The notes: a model not told the origin generated them from the letters alone. A stretch of DNA of 64,000 nucleotides from Nitrogeniibacter sp050293885 (GCA_050293885.1 JBNKNO010000003.1:62001-126000), one strand, 5' to 3'; positions 42,089 through 51,362 are shown, counted from the first letter of the stretch. Numbers and translations: made by a program.

Positions 42089-42883
42089 ATGAGCAAGTCC
42101 GCATTGTGTATCGGCATCAATGACTATCCAGGCACTGACAGCGATCTGTCGGGCTGCGTGAACGATGCCCACGATTGGTCCGCGCTGCTCGGCGAACACG
42201 GGTTCTCGGTTCGCCAGCTGTTCGACGATCAGGCCAGCAAGGCGGCCATGGTTGATGCGATGGGCGAGCTGATCACCAACGCACGCAGCGGTGATTCGAT
42301 CCTGATCACCTACTCCGGCCACGGTACCTGGCAGCCGGACACCTCGGGCGACGAGCCCGATGGGCGCGACGAGGCCTTGTGCCCGCACGACATCGCCGAG
42401 GGCAAGCCGCTGCTCGACGACGAAATTGCGACGCTGTTCGGTCAGCGTGAAGCCGGTGTGCGCATCGTGCTGATCTCCGACAGCTGCCACTCCGGTTCGG
42501 TGATTCGCGGTGACGACTCCGATGTGGACCCCGGCCAGCCGCGCGCCCGTTTTCTGCCGCCGTCGGCGTGGTTGGGGTCGGATGTGCTCGGGGGCATGAC
42601 CGCCCGCCCGCGCTGCCTGTTCGGTGGTTTCACCCGCGTCGGTGGCGATCTGCTGCTGGCGGGTTGCCAGGACACCGAGTTCAGTTGGGACACCCGTTTC
42701 GGCGGCCGCCCCAACGGCGCCTTCACCTACTACGCCATCAAGAGTTATCGCACCTTGCTCCCCGGCGCCAGTTACCAGCAGTGGTTTCGCGCCATCGGCC
42801 ATTATCTGCCGTCGACCAAGCTCCCGCAGACGCCGCAGATTCTCGGCTCGCGCTCGTCTCGCCAGTTCCCCATCTTCGATTGA
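42089..42883 (+). CDS. Caspase-like (peptidase C14, metacaspase-type) protease
   Basis: 264 residues, a single caspase p20-like domain without extra regions. It opens 'MSKSALCIGINDYPGTDSDL', the catalytic His78 lies in 'ILITYSGHGTWQPD' and the nucleophile Cys133 in 'IVLISDSCHSGSVI'; the acidic segment 'SGDEPDGRDEALCPHD' between them is typical of bacterial metacaspase/orthocaspase proteins, which favour basic P1 residues. The start with ACGGAGGACATC as ribosome site is clear; an in-frame ATG at 42044 lacks one. It is the first gene of a three-gene cassette; the CHAT gene starts 53 bases downstream. Most likely a cytoplasmic protease activated on demand; substrates are unknown. Confidence 0.9.
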   Translation: MSKSALCIGINDYPGTDSDLSGCVNDAHDWSALLGEHGFSVRQLFDDQASKAAMVDAMGELITNARSGDSILITYSGHGTWQPDTSGDEPDGRDEALCPHDIAEGKPLLDDEIATLFGQREAGVRIVLISDSCHSGSVIRGDDSDVDPGQPRARFLPPSAWLGSDVLGGMTARPRCLFGGFTRVGGDLLLAGCQDTEFSWDTRFGGRPNGAFTYYAIKSYRTLLPGASYQQWFRAIGHYLPSTKLPQTPQILGSRSSRQFPIFD

Positions 42884-42936
42884 ATCCACGAGGGCCGTCA
42901 TGCCGCGCATGAGCGCCCGAGACAAGGACTACCGCT

Positions 42937-45900
42937 ATGTCGTCTGATCGCTCCTACCTTTTGGCCGGTATCGAAAGCGCGGCGCCGGCGCCGGCCACGG
43001 ACGAGGTGCGCATCACCCGCGCGCGGCGCATCCAGCCGGCCGGCGCCCGTGGTGTGCAGGTGCCGGCGGAGGTGTCGGGTGACGCGGTGGTGCGGGTCGA
43101 GCTGGAGAATGGCTTCGTGCTGTGGAGTCGTGCCGACGACCTGCTGCGCGAGCGCGGGCGCGAGGTCGGGCAGCGCGACGGCAAGACCACCTGGCAGATC
43201 GATTTCACCCCCCGGCCGGGCATCGAAGCGCGCGGCAGCGCCCGTGGCTGGCTTGGCTTGGGCGTGAAGCTGCTGGATGCCTTCGGCGTCGATCTGAGCG
43301 GCAAGGCGGCCTCGGTGCTGGCGCACAAGCTCGAAGACAAGAGCCTGGGCGCCACGCCGCCGGGGCTCTATCGGTGCCGCCTGAAAGCCAATGAGCACGG
43401 CGACCCCGGCCTCACACCGGCCGGCGATATCGGCGCGGTGGCATCGCCCTTGCTGGTGTTCATTCATGGCACCGGCTCGAGCACGGCCGGCAGCTTCGGC
43501 GCCTTGTGGCGCGAGGACAACGCCGCGGCCGCCGCGCTGCGCAGCCGCATGGAATCGCGTTACGGCGATCGGGTGTTCGCGCTGCAGCACCGCTCGATGA
43601 CCGAAAGCCCCATCCACAACGCGCTCGCGCTTGCGCGGGCCTTGCCCGAGGGCGCCGAGGTGCATCTGGTCAGCCACTCGCGCGGCGGACTGGTGGGCGA
43701 GCTGTTGTGCCTGGGCATGCGCGCGGCGGACACCGATCCGCTCACCCCCGCGCTCATCGACACCTTGTTTGCCGCCGACCGCAGCGTGGGCGAGCAACTC
43801 GGCCTGGGTCGGCTGGAGGGCAAGGCGGCGAAAGCACGCGATGCCGCCTACGATGCCGATCGCGCGGCCTTGATCGAGCTGCTCGAGGTGTTGCGCCGCA
43901 AGCAGTTGCGCATTCGTCGATTCGTGCGGGTGGCCTGTCCGGCGCGCGGCACCACGCTGGCGTCCGGCCGGCTCGACCGCTGGTTGTCGGTGCTCGATTT
44001 CGTCTCCGGCGAGGGCTTGTTCGGCGACGCGATGGATTTCATGCTCGCGGTCGTCAAGGAGCGCACCGATCCGCGCACCTTGCCGGGTCTCGAAGCGATG
44101 ATGCCGGGCTCGGCGCTTACCCGCCTGCTGCAACACCCCGACCTGGTGACCTCGGCCGATCTCTCCGTGATTGCCGGCGACATCGAAGGCGATTCGCTGT
44201 GGAGCCAGATCAAGCTGCTGGCGGCCGACTGGTTCTACGGTTCCGACCACGATCTGGTGGTCAACACCGGGTCGATGATGGGCGGCTTGCGCCGCGTTGC
44301 CGGTCAGGCGCGTTTCCTGCGCGACGAAGGCGCCCAGGTCAATCATTTCCGCTATTTCACCAATGACAAGTCCGTGCGCTGGCTGGCCAATGGCCTGATG
44401 CGCGTTGATGACGCCGACGGCGGTTTCCAGCCGATCGCGTTGGCGCCGCACGAAGCGCCACGCTGGCGCGAGGCGCTGCGCAGCAGCCGTGCAGGCACCG
44501 CGCCGCGACCGCTCGCGGTGGTGTTGCCGGGCACCATGGGCAGTGTCTTGCAGCAGCAGGGTGAAACCGTCTGGCTCGACTACTGGCGCCTGCTGCGCGG
44601 ACAGCTCAGCCGCCTGCGCATGGGGCAGCCGGCTGTGGAGCCGGTCGATCTGATCGGCGATTTCTACGGCCCGATGGTCGAGTTCCTGGCGCGTAGCCAC
44701 CGGGTGGAAATCTTCCCCTACGACTGGCGCATGTCGGTGCGCGATGCCGCCGCGCGCTTGGCGGAGTCGCTCGAACGCTGGCTGCCCGAGGCCGAACGCA
44801 CCGGTCAGCCGGTGCATATCGTGGCGCATTCCATGGGCGGCTTGGTGGTGCGCGCCATGATTGCCGACGGGGGTGCCGGCGCGGCCATCTGGCAGCGCGT
44901 CGTCGCGCTGCCCAAGAGCCGCTTCGTGATGCTCGGCACGCCCAATCACGGCTCCTACGAAGCCGTGCGCTGGCTCACGGGCGAGAGCCCCACCGCGCGC
45001 AAGCTGGCCATGCTCGACCTCACCAAGAACGCCGACGACATCATCGACATTGTCGGCCGTTATCCGGGGCTGCTCGAGTTGTTGCCGTTCGCGCCGGAAG
45101 ACCGCGACTTCGCCGAGCCCAGTCTGTGGAAGGCCATGAAGGATCAACTCGGCGCCACCTGGCCGACGTCGACCGCCACGGCGCTGCGCGCAGCGCGTCA
45201 AACCTGGCAACGCCTGCTCGCGTCGCCGCCCGATCCGATGCACATGGCCTACCTGGCCGGTTGCCAGAGCGCCACGGTGGCGGACTGCCGCGTGGCGCCG
45301 GCCAACGATCTGGACTGGCCACCGGTGAACCGCCTGGCGTTTGAGGCCACCGCGCAAGGCGACGGCACCGTCACCTGGTCCTCGGGCCGTTTGCCGGGCG
45401 TGCCGACCTGGTATGTGGAAGACACGGCGCACGACGCCTTGTGCACGCAGACCCGCGCCTTCCCCGGTCTGCTCGATCTGCTCATGACCGGCACCACCGA
45501 GCGCCTGCCGGCCTCGCCGCCGCGTGCGCGGGCCGGCGTGCCTGAGCGCTTCGAGATGCCCGATCTGCCATTTACCGATGATTTGCCCGACGAAGCCGCG
45601 GTGCGCAGCTTCGGTTTCGGCGGCGGTCTGTTGCCCGGTCGGGAGCGCGATACCCCGCTGTCGCCGCGCATCAAGGTGAGCGTGCGTCATGGCGATCTGG
45701 CTTATGCGCGCCATCCGGTGGTGGTCGGCCACTACGCGGGCGACGCCATTCTGAGCGCCGAGGCGGCGCTCGATTACCGGCTCGACGGGGCGATGTCGCG
45801 CCGGCTGCGTCTCGACATGTATCCCGCCGCGAGCGGCACGCATGCGCTGTTCTTCAATGAAACATCGGATGCCATGCCCAAGGGCGCGGTGGTGGTGGGC

Positions 45901-48396
45901 CTCGGGCAGGTCGGCGATCTGCGCCCCGGATCGCTCGAATTGGGGGTGCGCGGCGCCTTGCTGGATTTCGCCCTGCAGGTGGCGCAATGGCCGGACGACA
46001 TCCGCTTTGGCCCCGCCAGCGCGCCGCGTTCGGCGGCCGTCAGTTGTCTGCTGGTGGGCACCGGCGCGGGCGGCATGCCGGTCAGCGCGTCGGTCGATGC
46101 CATTTTGCGTGCGGCCATGGCGGCGGCCGACAAGCTCGCCGAACAGGGGCTCGAGAATCGGGTGGTGATCGACGAGATCGAGTTCATCGAGATCTATGAA
46201 GACATTGCCATCAGCGCCTCTGAAGGCCTGGAGCGTGCGCTGCGCGACGGTGAGTTGAGTGCGCGCATCGATTGGGCGGATCGCAACATCCAGCAGGGGC
46301 AGGGTCGTCGGCGGCGCATCCGCTGCGACGAGCAGCCCGACTGGTGGCATCGGCTGGAGATTGTCGAAGAGCCGGATCGGCGTGCGCTGCGCTTCATTTT
46401 TGCCACCGACCGGGCGCGCGCCGAAGAAACCCTCATGGCCGGGCAACTCGGGCTGGCCGACGCCTTCATCGCGCAGGCATCCTCCTCGCCGGCGGCCAAC
46501 AGCGAGGTCGCCAAAACGCTATTCGAGATGCTGCTGCCCAACTCGCTCAAGGCGATGGCGCCGGAGCAGTCGAACATGGTGCTCATGCTCGACGCCAACT
46601 CCGCGCGCTATCCGTGGGAGTTGCTCGAAAACCGCTGGGGCGCCGCCCATCGTCCGCCGGCGGTGGCGGCCGGTCTGGTGCGTCAGCTCAAGGCGCGCGA
46701 ATTCCGCCGTCAGCCGCTGCACGCAACCAGCGCCAAGGCTTTCGTGGTCGGCAATCCGGATCTGGCCGGTTGGGACAGTTTCCCCGATCTGCCGGGGGCG
46801 CGGCGCGAGGCGGAAGAAGTAGCCGCGATGCTGCGCAACGGTGCCTTCGACGTGCGCGAAAGTGTCGACGAAACCGCCGATGCGATCTTGTCGGGGCTGC
46901 ATCGCGACACCTGGCGCATTCTGCATCTGGCCGGCCATGGTGAGCACGAATTCGATATCGGCGCCGACGCCGACGGGCACGCCCGCCGGGTGTCGGGCAT
47001 GGTGATCGGACGCAATGCCTTTCTCACGCCGGGCGACGTCGAGCAGATGCGCTGGGTGCCGGAGGTGGTGTTCATCAACTGCTGCCACCTGGGCAAGACG
47101 AGGGCGACGATCCGTACGCCCTACACCACGCTCGCGGCCAATCTTGCGGTGCAGTTCGTCAACATGGGAGTGAAGGCCGTGGTGGCGGCGGGCTGGGCGG
47201 TCGACGATGCGGCGGCCAGCGCCTTCGCCAGCAGCTTCTACCATCATCTGCTCGCCGGCGAGCCCTTTGGCGAGGCCGTGCGTGCCGCGCGCGAGGTGGT
47301 GTGGTCCAACTTCCCCGGCGTCAATACCTGGGGCGCCTATCAATGCTATGGCGATCCGGGTTATCGCGTGCGCGGCGACGGATCGTCGCCGGTCGCGCGC
47401 GCGCCGCAGGCCTTCTATGCACCGTCCGAGCTGGTGGTGGCGCTGGGCAATCATCTGGAATGGACGCGCATGCAGATTCAGCGCAACGGAGAAGATCCGG
47501 CGCAGCTGTCGCGCATGCGTGAGGGGATCGGCCGGATTCTCCAGCGCGTGCCCGAGGATGTGCGCGAGTCCTGGCTGGGGCGGGCCGACGTGGCTGCCGC
47601 ACTCGGGTTCGCGTGGGGCGAAACCGGCGCCTACGCCGAGGCCATCGAATGGCTGGACAAGGCCGTGCGTTTCGACGTCGGCGATTGCCCGGTGCGGGCG
47701 GTTGAGCAGTGCGCCAACTTCAGGGTGCGACAGGCCGGGCAGGCGTGGGAGGCGCTGCGGCTGGCGAGCGAGGTCGATGACACCGAGCGCGACGTGCTGG
47801 TCGAACGCATCGCGGCGGCCATCATGGAACTCGACGCCATCTGCCAGCGGGCGCCGACGGCCGAGCGTTTCAGCCTGCTGGGCAGTGCCTGCATGCGCCT
47901 GGCCTGGGTGCAGGATGACCCGGCGCCGCGCAAGGAGGCGCTCATCAACATGGCCAACTACTATCGACTGGCCGCCGAAGCCGAGGTGCAGGCGGGGCGC
48001 CCGGCGACTGCCTACGCGTTCGGCAATCGCGCGCTGGCCGAGGTGCTGGTGGCCACGCTCGACCGCAATGTGTCGCTCGACGATGCCTGGCTGGCCGAAT
48101 GCGACGCCATGGTCGAACGCACGCGCGAGCGCAACGCGCTTAACCCGAATGTGTGGGACGCGCTGGGTGAAGCCGACTGCCTGTTGGTACGCCTGCTGGC
48201 CCGGCCGCCGCGAGGGCGGGCGATGCAGGCCAATGCGCAGGCGATTGCCCAGGCCTACCAGCGCGCGCTGATGCGTGGGGCCAGCCCGCGCGAGCGTGCC
48301 AGCGTGGTCGATCATCTCGACTTCGTCATCGCCCTGTGTGCCGATGCGCGCAAGTCGATGCGCGAGGCGCTTGAACTGATTCGCGCAGTGCTGTGA
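42937..48396 (+). CDS. Giant CHAT-domain protein with two alpha/beta-hydrolase domains and TPR-like tail
   Basis: 1819 residues. Residues 1-165 are an unassigned N-terminal region. A first alpha/beta-hydrolase follows (FIHGTGS at 175-181, nucleophile elbow SHSRGG with Ser248). A second, LCAT/lipase-like one has PGTMGS at 531-536 and AHSMGG with Ser632. An unassigned alpha/beta region covers about 910-1120 ('HPVVVGHYAGDAILSAEAAL'). The CHAT caspase-like domain covers about 1215-1490: PWELL at 1226, His1334 in LHLAGHGEH, and the catalytic Cys at 1382 or 1383 in FINCCHLGK. The remainder to 1819 is helical and TPR-like ('GAYAEAIEWLDKAV' near 1565). AAGGA eight bases before the ATG supports the start. 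It sits between caspase and M15 peptidase genes. All catalytic residues look intact; targets and activation are unknown. Confidence 0.88.
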   Translation: MSSDRSYLLAGIESAAPAPATDEVRITRARRIQPAGARGVQVPAEVSGDAVVRVELENGFVLWSRADDLLRERGREVGQRDGKTTWQIDFTPRPGIEARGSARGWLGLGVKLLDAFGVDLSGKAASVLAHKLEDKSLGATPPGLYRCRLKANEHGDPGLTPAGDIGAVASPLLVFIHGTGSSTAGSFGALWREDNAAAAALRSRMESRYGDRVFALQHRSMTESPIHNALALARALPEGAEVHLVSHSRGGLVGELLCLGMRAADTDPLTPALIDTLFAADRSVGEQLGLGRLEGKAAKARDAAYDADRAALIELLEVLRRKQLRIRRFVRVACPARGTTLASGRLDRWLSVLDFVSGEGLFGDAMDFMLAVVKERTDPRTLPGLEAMMPGSALTRLLQHPDLVTSADLSVIAGDIEGDSLWSQIKLLAADWFYGSDHDLVVNTGSMMGGLRRVAGQARFLRDEGAQVNHFRYFTNDKSVRWLANGLMRVDDADGGFQPIALAPHEAPRWREALRSSRAGTAPRPLAVVLPGTMGSVLQQQGETVWLDYWRLLRGQLSRLRMGQPAVEPVDLIGDFYGPMVEFLARSHRVEIFPYDWRMSVRDAAARLAESLERWLPEAERTGQPVHIVAHSMGGLVVRAMIADGGAGAAIWQRVVALPKSRFVMLGTPNHGSYEAVRWLTGESPTARKLAMLDLTKNADDIIDIVGRYPGLLELLPFAPEDRDFAEPSLWKAMKDQLGATWPTSTATALRAARQTWQRLLASPPDPMHMAYLAGCQSATVADCRVAPANDLDWPPVNRLAFEATAQGDGTVTWSSGRLPGVPTWYVEDTAHDALCTQTRAFPGLLDLLMTGTTERLPASPPRARAGVPERFEMPDLPFTDDLPDEAAVRSFGFGGGLLPGRERDTPLSPRIKVSVRHGDLAYARHPVVVGHYAGDAILSAEAALDYRLDGAMSRRLRLDMYPAASGTHALFFNETSDAMPKGAVVVGLGQVGDLRPGSLELGVRGALLDFALQVAQWPDDIRFGPASAPRSAAVSCLLVGTGAGGMPVSASVDAILRAAMAAADKLAEQGLENRVVIDEIEFIEIYEDIAISASEGLERALRDGELSARIDWADRNIQQGQGRRRRIRCDEQPDWWHRLEIVEEPDRRALRFIFATDRARAEETLMAGQLGLADAFIAQASSSPAANSEVAKTLFEMLLPNSLKAMAPEQSNMVLMLDANSARYPWELLENRWGAAHRPPAVAAGLVRQLKAREFRRQPLHATSAKAFVVGNPDLAGWDSFPDLPGARREAEEVAAMLRNGAFDVRESVDETADAILSGLHRDTWRILHLAGHGEHEFDIGADADGHARRVSGMVIGRNAFLTPGDVEQMRWVPEVVFINCCHLGKTRATIRTPYTTLAANLAVQFVNMGVKAVVAAGWAVDDAAASAFASSFYHHLLAGEPFGEAVRAAREVVWSNFPGVNTWGAYQCYGDPGYRVRGDGSSPVARAPQAFYAPSELVVALGNHLEWTRMQIQRNGEDPAQLSRMREGIGRILQRVPEDVRESWLGRADVAAALGFAWGETGAYAEAIEWLDKAVRFDVGDCPVRAVEQCANFRVRQAGQAWEALRLASEVDDTERDVLVERIAAAIMELDAICQRAPTAERFSLLGSACMRLAWVQDDPAPRKEALINMANYYRLAAEAEVQAGRPATAYAFGNRALAEVLVATLDRNVSLDDAWLAECDAMVERTRERNALNPNVWDALGEADCLLVRLLARPPRGRAMQANAQAIAQAYQRALMRGASPRERASVVDHLDFVIALCADARKSMREALELIRAVL

Positions 48397-48407
48397 GGAG
48401 AACGGCC

Positions 48408-48977
48408 ATGACAGACCGCAGCCAAGATGCCCTCGAGCTGTTCTCGCTTGCCGACATGCAACCGCGCGACGCCGTGTGCAAGAACTTTCGCATGCACGAG
48501 CTCACGCGTTCGGAGTTGGCCGAGCGGCGCGGCATCGACAACGGCTTCGCCAACGATGAACAATTGCGTGCCGCGGTGCATCTGGCGCGTCATGTGCTGC
48601 AGCCGCTGCGCGACGAATTCGGCGCGTTTTCGCCCAACAGCGTGTATCGCAGCCAGGCGCTGGAGCGCGTGCTCAAACACCGGCCGGCGAGCTGGATCAG
48701 CACCAGCCAGCACACCAAGGGCCGTGCCTGCGATGTCGAGATCCCGGGGGTGGCAACGCTGGATCTGGCGCGCTGGGCAGCGATCAACCTGCCCGAATTC
48801 GATCAGATCATTTGCGAATGCTACGACCCGCGCAAAGGTCCGAACGCCGGCTGGGTGCACATTTCGCTGCGCCCGCCGGGCATGGGGGAAAACCGTCGCA
48901 GCGAGTTGAGCTACATCCGCAATCCCGAGTCGGGGCGAATGGTCTACGTGAGCGGCTTGCGCGCCACCGTGGCCTGA
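48408..48977 (+). CDS. M15-family peptidase (D-Ala-D-Ala carboxypeptidase-like)
   Basis: 189 residues, third gene of the caspase-CHAT cassette, starting 11 bases after the CHAT stop with GGAG as ribosome site. The zinc site of the M15_3/VanY-like fold is complete: His102 and Asp109 in 'SQHTKGRACDVEIPG' and His151 in 'GWVHISLRPPG'. 'FSPNSVYRSQALERVL' is the substrate-side block. Phage endolysins and cell-wall peptidases share this fold, so peptidoglycan peptide bonds are the likely substrate class. No signal peptide or membrane segment is visible, so its route to the wall, if any, is unclear. Confidence 0.87.
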   Translation: MTDRSQDALELFSLADMQPRDAVCKNFRMHELTRSELAERRGIDNGFANDEQLRAAVHLARHVLQPLRDEFGAFSPNSVYRSQALERVLKHRPASWISTSQHTKGRACDVEIPGVATLDLARWAAINLPEFDQIICECYDPRKGPNAGWVHISLRPPGMGENRRSELSYIRNPESGRMVYVSGLRATVA

Positions 48978-49010
48978 GTTCGCCAATGGGAGAAGATGAT
49001 CCGAGCCTTG

Positions 49011-49016
49011 TATAAT
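49011..49016 (+). promoter_or_regulatory. -10 hexamer upstream of argS
   Basis: A perfect TATAAT lies 17 bases before the argS start codon used here, at the end of the M15 gene's short 3' spacer. No good -35 is seen, and the distance would make a nearly leaderless transcript, so this is tentative. Confidence 0.3.
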
Positions 49017-49032
49017 CTCGCGTTTTACTCGC

Positions 49033-50778
49033 ATGCCCGTAGCCATGAGCGCTGATCCGAAAGTTCTTCTCGTCGACCTGCTGACTACCGCGCTCAACAG
49101 CGTGGCACCGGATCAGACCGATGTCGTCATTGCCCTGGAGCGCCCGAAGCAGGCCAGCCATGGCGATTTTTCCTCCAATCTGGCCTTGCAGTTGGCCAAG
49201 CCGATGCGCCGCAGTCCGCGCGATCTGGCCGCCATGCTGATGGCCGAGCTGCCGGCTTCGCCGCTGGTGGCCAAGGTGGAAGTCGCTGGCGCCGGTTTCA
49301 TCAACTTCACGCTCGCCGCCGACGCCAAGACCGGCGTGGTGCGCACCGTGCTCGAGCAGGGCGAGGCCTTTGGTCGCGGTGCCGACAAGGGCGTGAGTGT
49401 GCAGGTCGAATTCGTCTCCGCCAATCCCACCGGTCCGCTGCACGTGGGCCACGGCCGCGGCGCCGCCTATGGCGCCTCGCTGGCCTCGGTGATGGATTTC
49501 GCCGGCTACAAGGTGGCGCGCGAGTACTACGTGAACGACGCCGGCCGGCAGATGGACATCCTCGCCACCTCCACCTGGCTGCGCTATCTGGCCTTCTTCG
49601 GCATCGAAGTGCCGTTTCCGCCCAATGGCTATCAGGGCGGCTACGTGATCGACATGGCGCGCGAAATCCGCGACGGCCACGAGGATCGCTTTGCCGGTTT
49701 CAGCGTTGCGCAGGTGACCGCCGATGTGTGCGATGTCGAGGCCGACAAGGAAGCGCATCTGGACGGTTTGATCGCCAATGCCAAGGCCCTGCTGGGCGAG
49801 GACTATCACTGGATTCACGACTTCGCGCTCACCGAGCAACTGGGCGATTGCCGCGAAGACCTCGAAGGCTTCGGGGTGTGTTTCGACAAGTGGTTCTCCG
49901 AGAAGAGCCTGTTCGATACCGGGTTGGTCGAGCGCGCCGTGACCGAGCTGGAGAAGCGTGGTCACATCTATGTGCAGGACGGCGCGAAGTGGTTCCGGTC
50001 GAGTCACTTCGGCGATGAGAAAGACCGCGTCGTGCAGCGCGACAACGGCTTGTACACCTATTTCGCCTCCGATATCGCCTATCACCTCAACAAGTACGAG
50101 CGCGGTTTCGATCGCATCATCGACATCTGGGGCGCCGATCACCACGGCTACATTCCGCGCGTGAAGGGCGCCATCGCCGCACTCGATCTGCCGCCGGAAA
50201 AGCTCGAAGTGGCGCTGGTGCAGTTCGCGGTGCTGTATCGCAACGGCCAGAAGGCCGCGATGTCGACCCGCTCGGGCGAGTTTGTCACCCTGCGCGATCT
50301 GCGCAAGGACGTGGGTAACGACGCCTGTCGCTTCTTCTACGTGCTGCGCAAGAGCGATCAGCACCTGGATTTTGACCTCGATCTGGCCAAGAGCCAGACC
50401 AACGAGAACCCGGTGTACTACATCCAGTACGCCCATGCCCGCGTGTGCTCGGTGCTGGCCCAGTGGGGTGGCGTCGAGCGCGATCTGCTCGATGTTGACC
50501 TGACCCGGCTCGAGAGCGAGCGCGAACTGGCGCTGTGCGCCCGGCTCGGCGCCTTTCCGGAAGCGGTGCAATCCGCCGCGGCCGACTACGCGCCTCACCA
50601 GATTGCCTTCTACCTCAAGGATCTGGCCGGTGAATTCCACAGCTGGTACAACGCAGAGCGCATGCTGGTGGACGATGAGGCACTCATGATGGCGCGACTG
50701 GCGCTGGCGGCGGCAATTCGCAGTACGCTGGCCAATGGTCTGGCCTTGCTCGGGGTCAGCGCCCCGACTTCAATGTAA
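49033..50778 (+). CDS. argS: Arginine--tRNA ligase
   Basis: A 581-residue class I aminoacyl-tRNA synthetase charging tRNA-Arg. The HIGH motif is in 'NPTGPLHVGHGRGAAYGASL', 'YYVNDAGRQMDILA' is the ArgRS-specific block, and 'GADHHGYIPRVKGAIAAL' and 'RNGQKAAMSTRSGEFVTLRD' precede the KMSKS-equivalent loop. The C-terminal helical DALR anticodon domain ends around 'NGLALLGVSAPTSM'. Starts MPVAMSADP; the second ATG at 49045 is possible. It heads argS-SPOR-dsbA-SDR, an order I recall as common in Betaproteobacteria. Confidence 0.97.
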   Translation: MPVAMSADPKVLLVDLLTTALNSVAPDQTDVVIALERPKQASHGDFSSNLALQLAKPMRRSPRDLAAMLMAELPASPLVAKVEVAGAGFINFTLAADAKTGVVRTVLEQGEAFGRGADKGVSVQVEFVSANPTGPLHVGHGRGAAYGASLASVMDFAGYKVAREYYVNDAGRQMDILATSTWLRYLAFFGIEVPFPPNGYQGGYVIDMAREIRDGHEDRFAGFSVAQVTADVCDVEADKEAHLDGLIANAKALLGEDYHWIHDFALTEQLGDCREDLEGFGVCFDKWFSEKSLFDTGLVERAVTELEKRGHIYVQDGAKWFRSSHFGDEKDRVVQRDNGLYTYFASDIAYHLNKYERGFDRIIDIWGADHHGYIPRVKGAIAALDLPPEKLEVALVQFAVLYRNGQKAAMSTRSGEFVTLRDLRKDVGNDACRFFYVLRKSDQHLDFDLDLAKSQTNENPVYYIQYAHARVCSVLAQWGGVERDLLDVDLTRLESERELALCARLGAFPEAVQSAAADYAPHQIAFYLKDLAGEFHSWYNAERMLVDDEALMMARLALAAAIRSTLANGLALLGVSAPTSM

Positions 50779-50798
50779 AGACAACAGGAAATGTGCGC

Positions 50799-51362
50799 GT
50801 GAGCGGTCAACGCAAGAACACCAAGAAATCGGCACCGAAGAAAACCGGCGGTGGCGTCTTTGTCGGCATCATCATCGGGCTCATGCTGGGCGCGGTGTTC
50901 GCCGCCGGCGTGGCCTGGTATCTGACCCGCGCCAATCCTTTCGCCGGGCACGATACGCAAGCGGCCGCTCAAGAGACGGCGCCGCTGACCCCGCGCGTGC
51001 TGCCGGGCAAGCCGGGCGACAAGCCATTGGAGAAGCCGGAGTTCGATTTTTACAAGATTTTGCCCAAGGGCGACGGCACGGTGGAAATCCCCGCCAATGG
51101 GGGCGCCAGGCCCGATGCAAAACCGATCGAGAAGCTCTATTTGCAGGTCGGTGCCTTCGAAGATCCGACCGAGGCTGACAACCTGAAGGCGCGTCTTGCG
51201 TTAATGGGAGTGGAGGCATCGGTGCAGCGGGGCGAATCGGCCACCGCCGGCACGGTCCAGCGGGTTCGCGTGGGGCCGTTCTCGCGGCTCGATGACTTGA
51301 ACAAGATCCGTGGCGAACTGGCCCGGGCGGGCATCGAGAGCAATCTCGTGCGCGTGAAATAG
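50799..51362 (+). CDS. SPOR-domain cell-division-type protein
   Basis: 187 residues. A basic N-terminus ('SGQRKNTKKSAPKKTGGGVF') precedes one membrane helix ('GIIIGLMLGAVFAAGVAWYL'), a Pro-rich periplasmic linker, and the SPOR domain at about 110-187 ('KLYLQVGAFEDPTEADNLKA', 'RVRVGPFSRLDDLNKIRGEL'). SPOR domains bind denuded peptidoglycan glycans at the septum, as in FtsN. I used the GTG at 50799 with CAGGAAA upstream; a GTG two codons earlier is possible. Confidence 0.9.
   Translation: MSGQRKNTKKSAPKKTGGGVFVGIIIGLMLGAVFAAGVAWYLTRANPFAGHDTQAAAQETAPLTPRVLPGKPGDKPLEKPEFDFYKILPKGDGTVEIPANGGARPDAKPIEKLYLQVGAFEDPTEADNLKARLALMGVEASVQRGESATAGTVQRVRVGPFSRLDDLNKIRGELARAGIESNLVRVK

Noticed and set aside
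42898..48315. Two very long minus-strand frames (1182 and 598 codons) opposite the CHAT gene
   Set aside because: The plus-strand CHAT protein has intact motifs in several domains; the antisense frames are Arg/His/Gln-rich and match nothing.
41849..49032. Integrase, tRNA or attachment sites flanking the caspase-CHAT cassette
   Set aside because: No such gene or direct repeat is visible in the flanks; transfer may have occurred but leaves no mark here.
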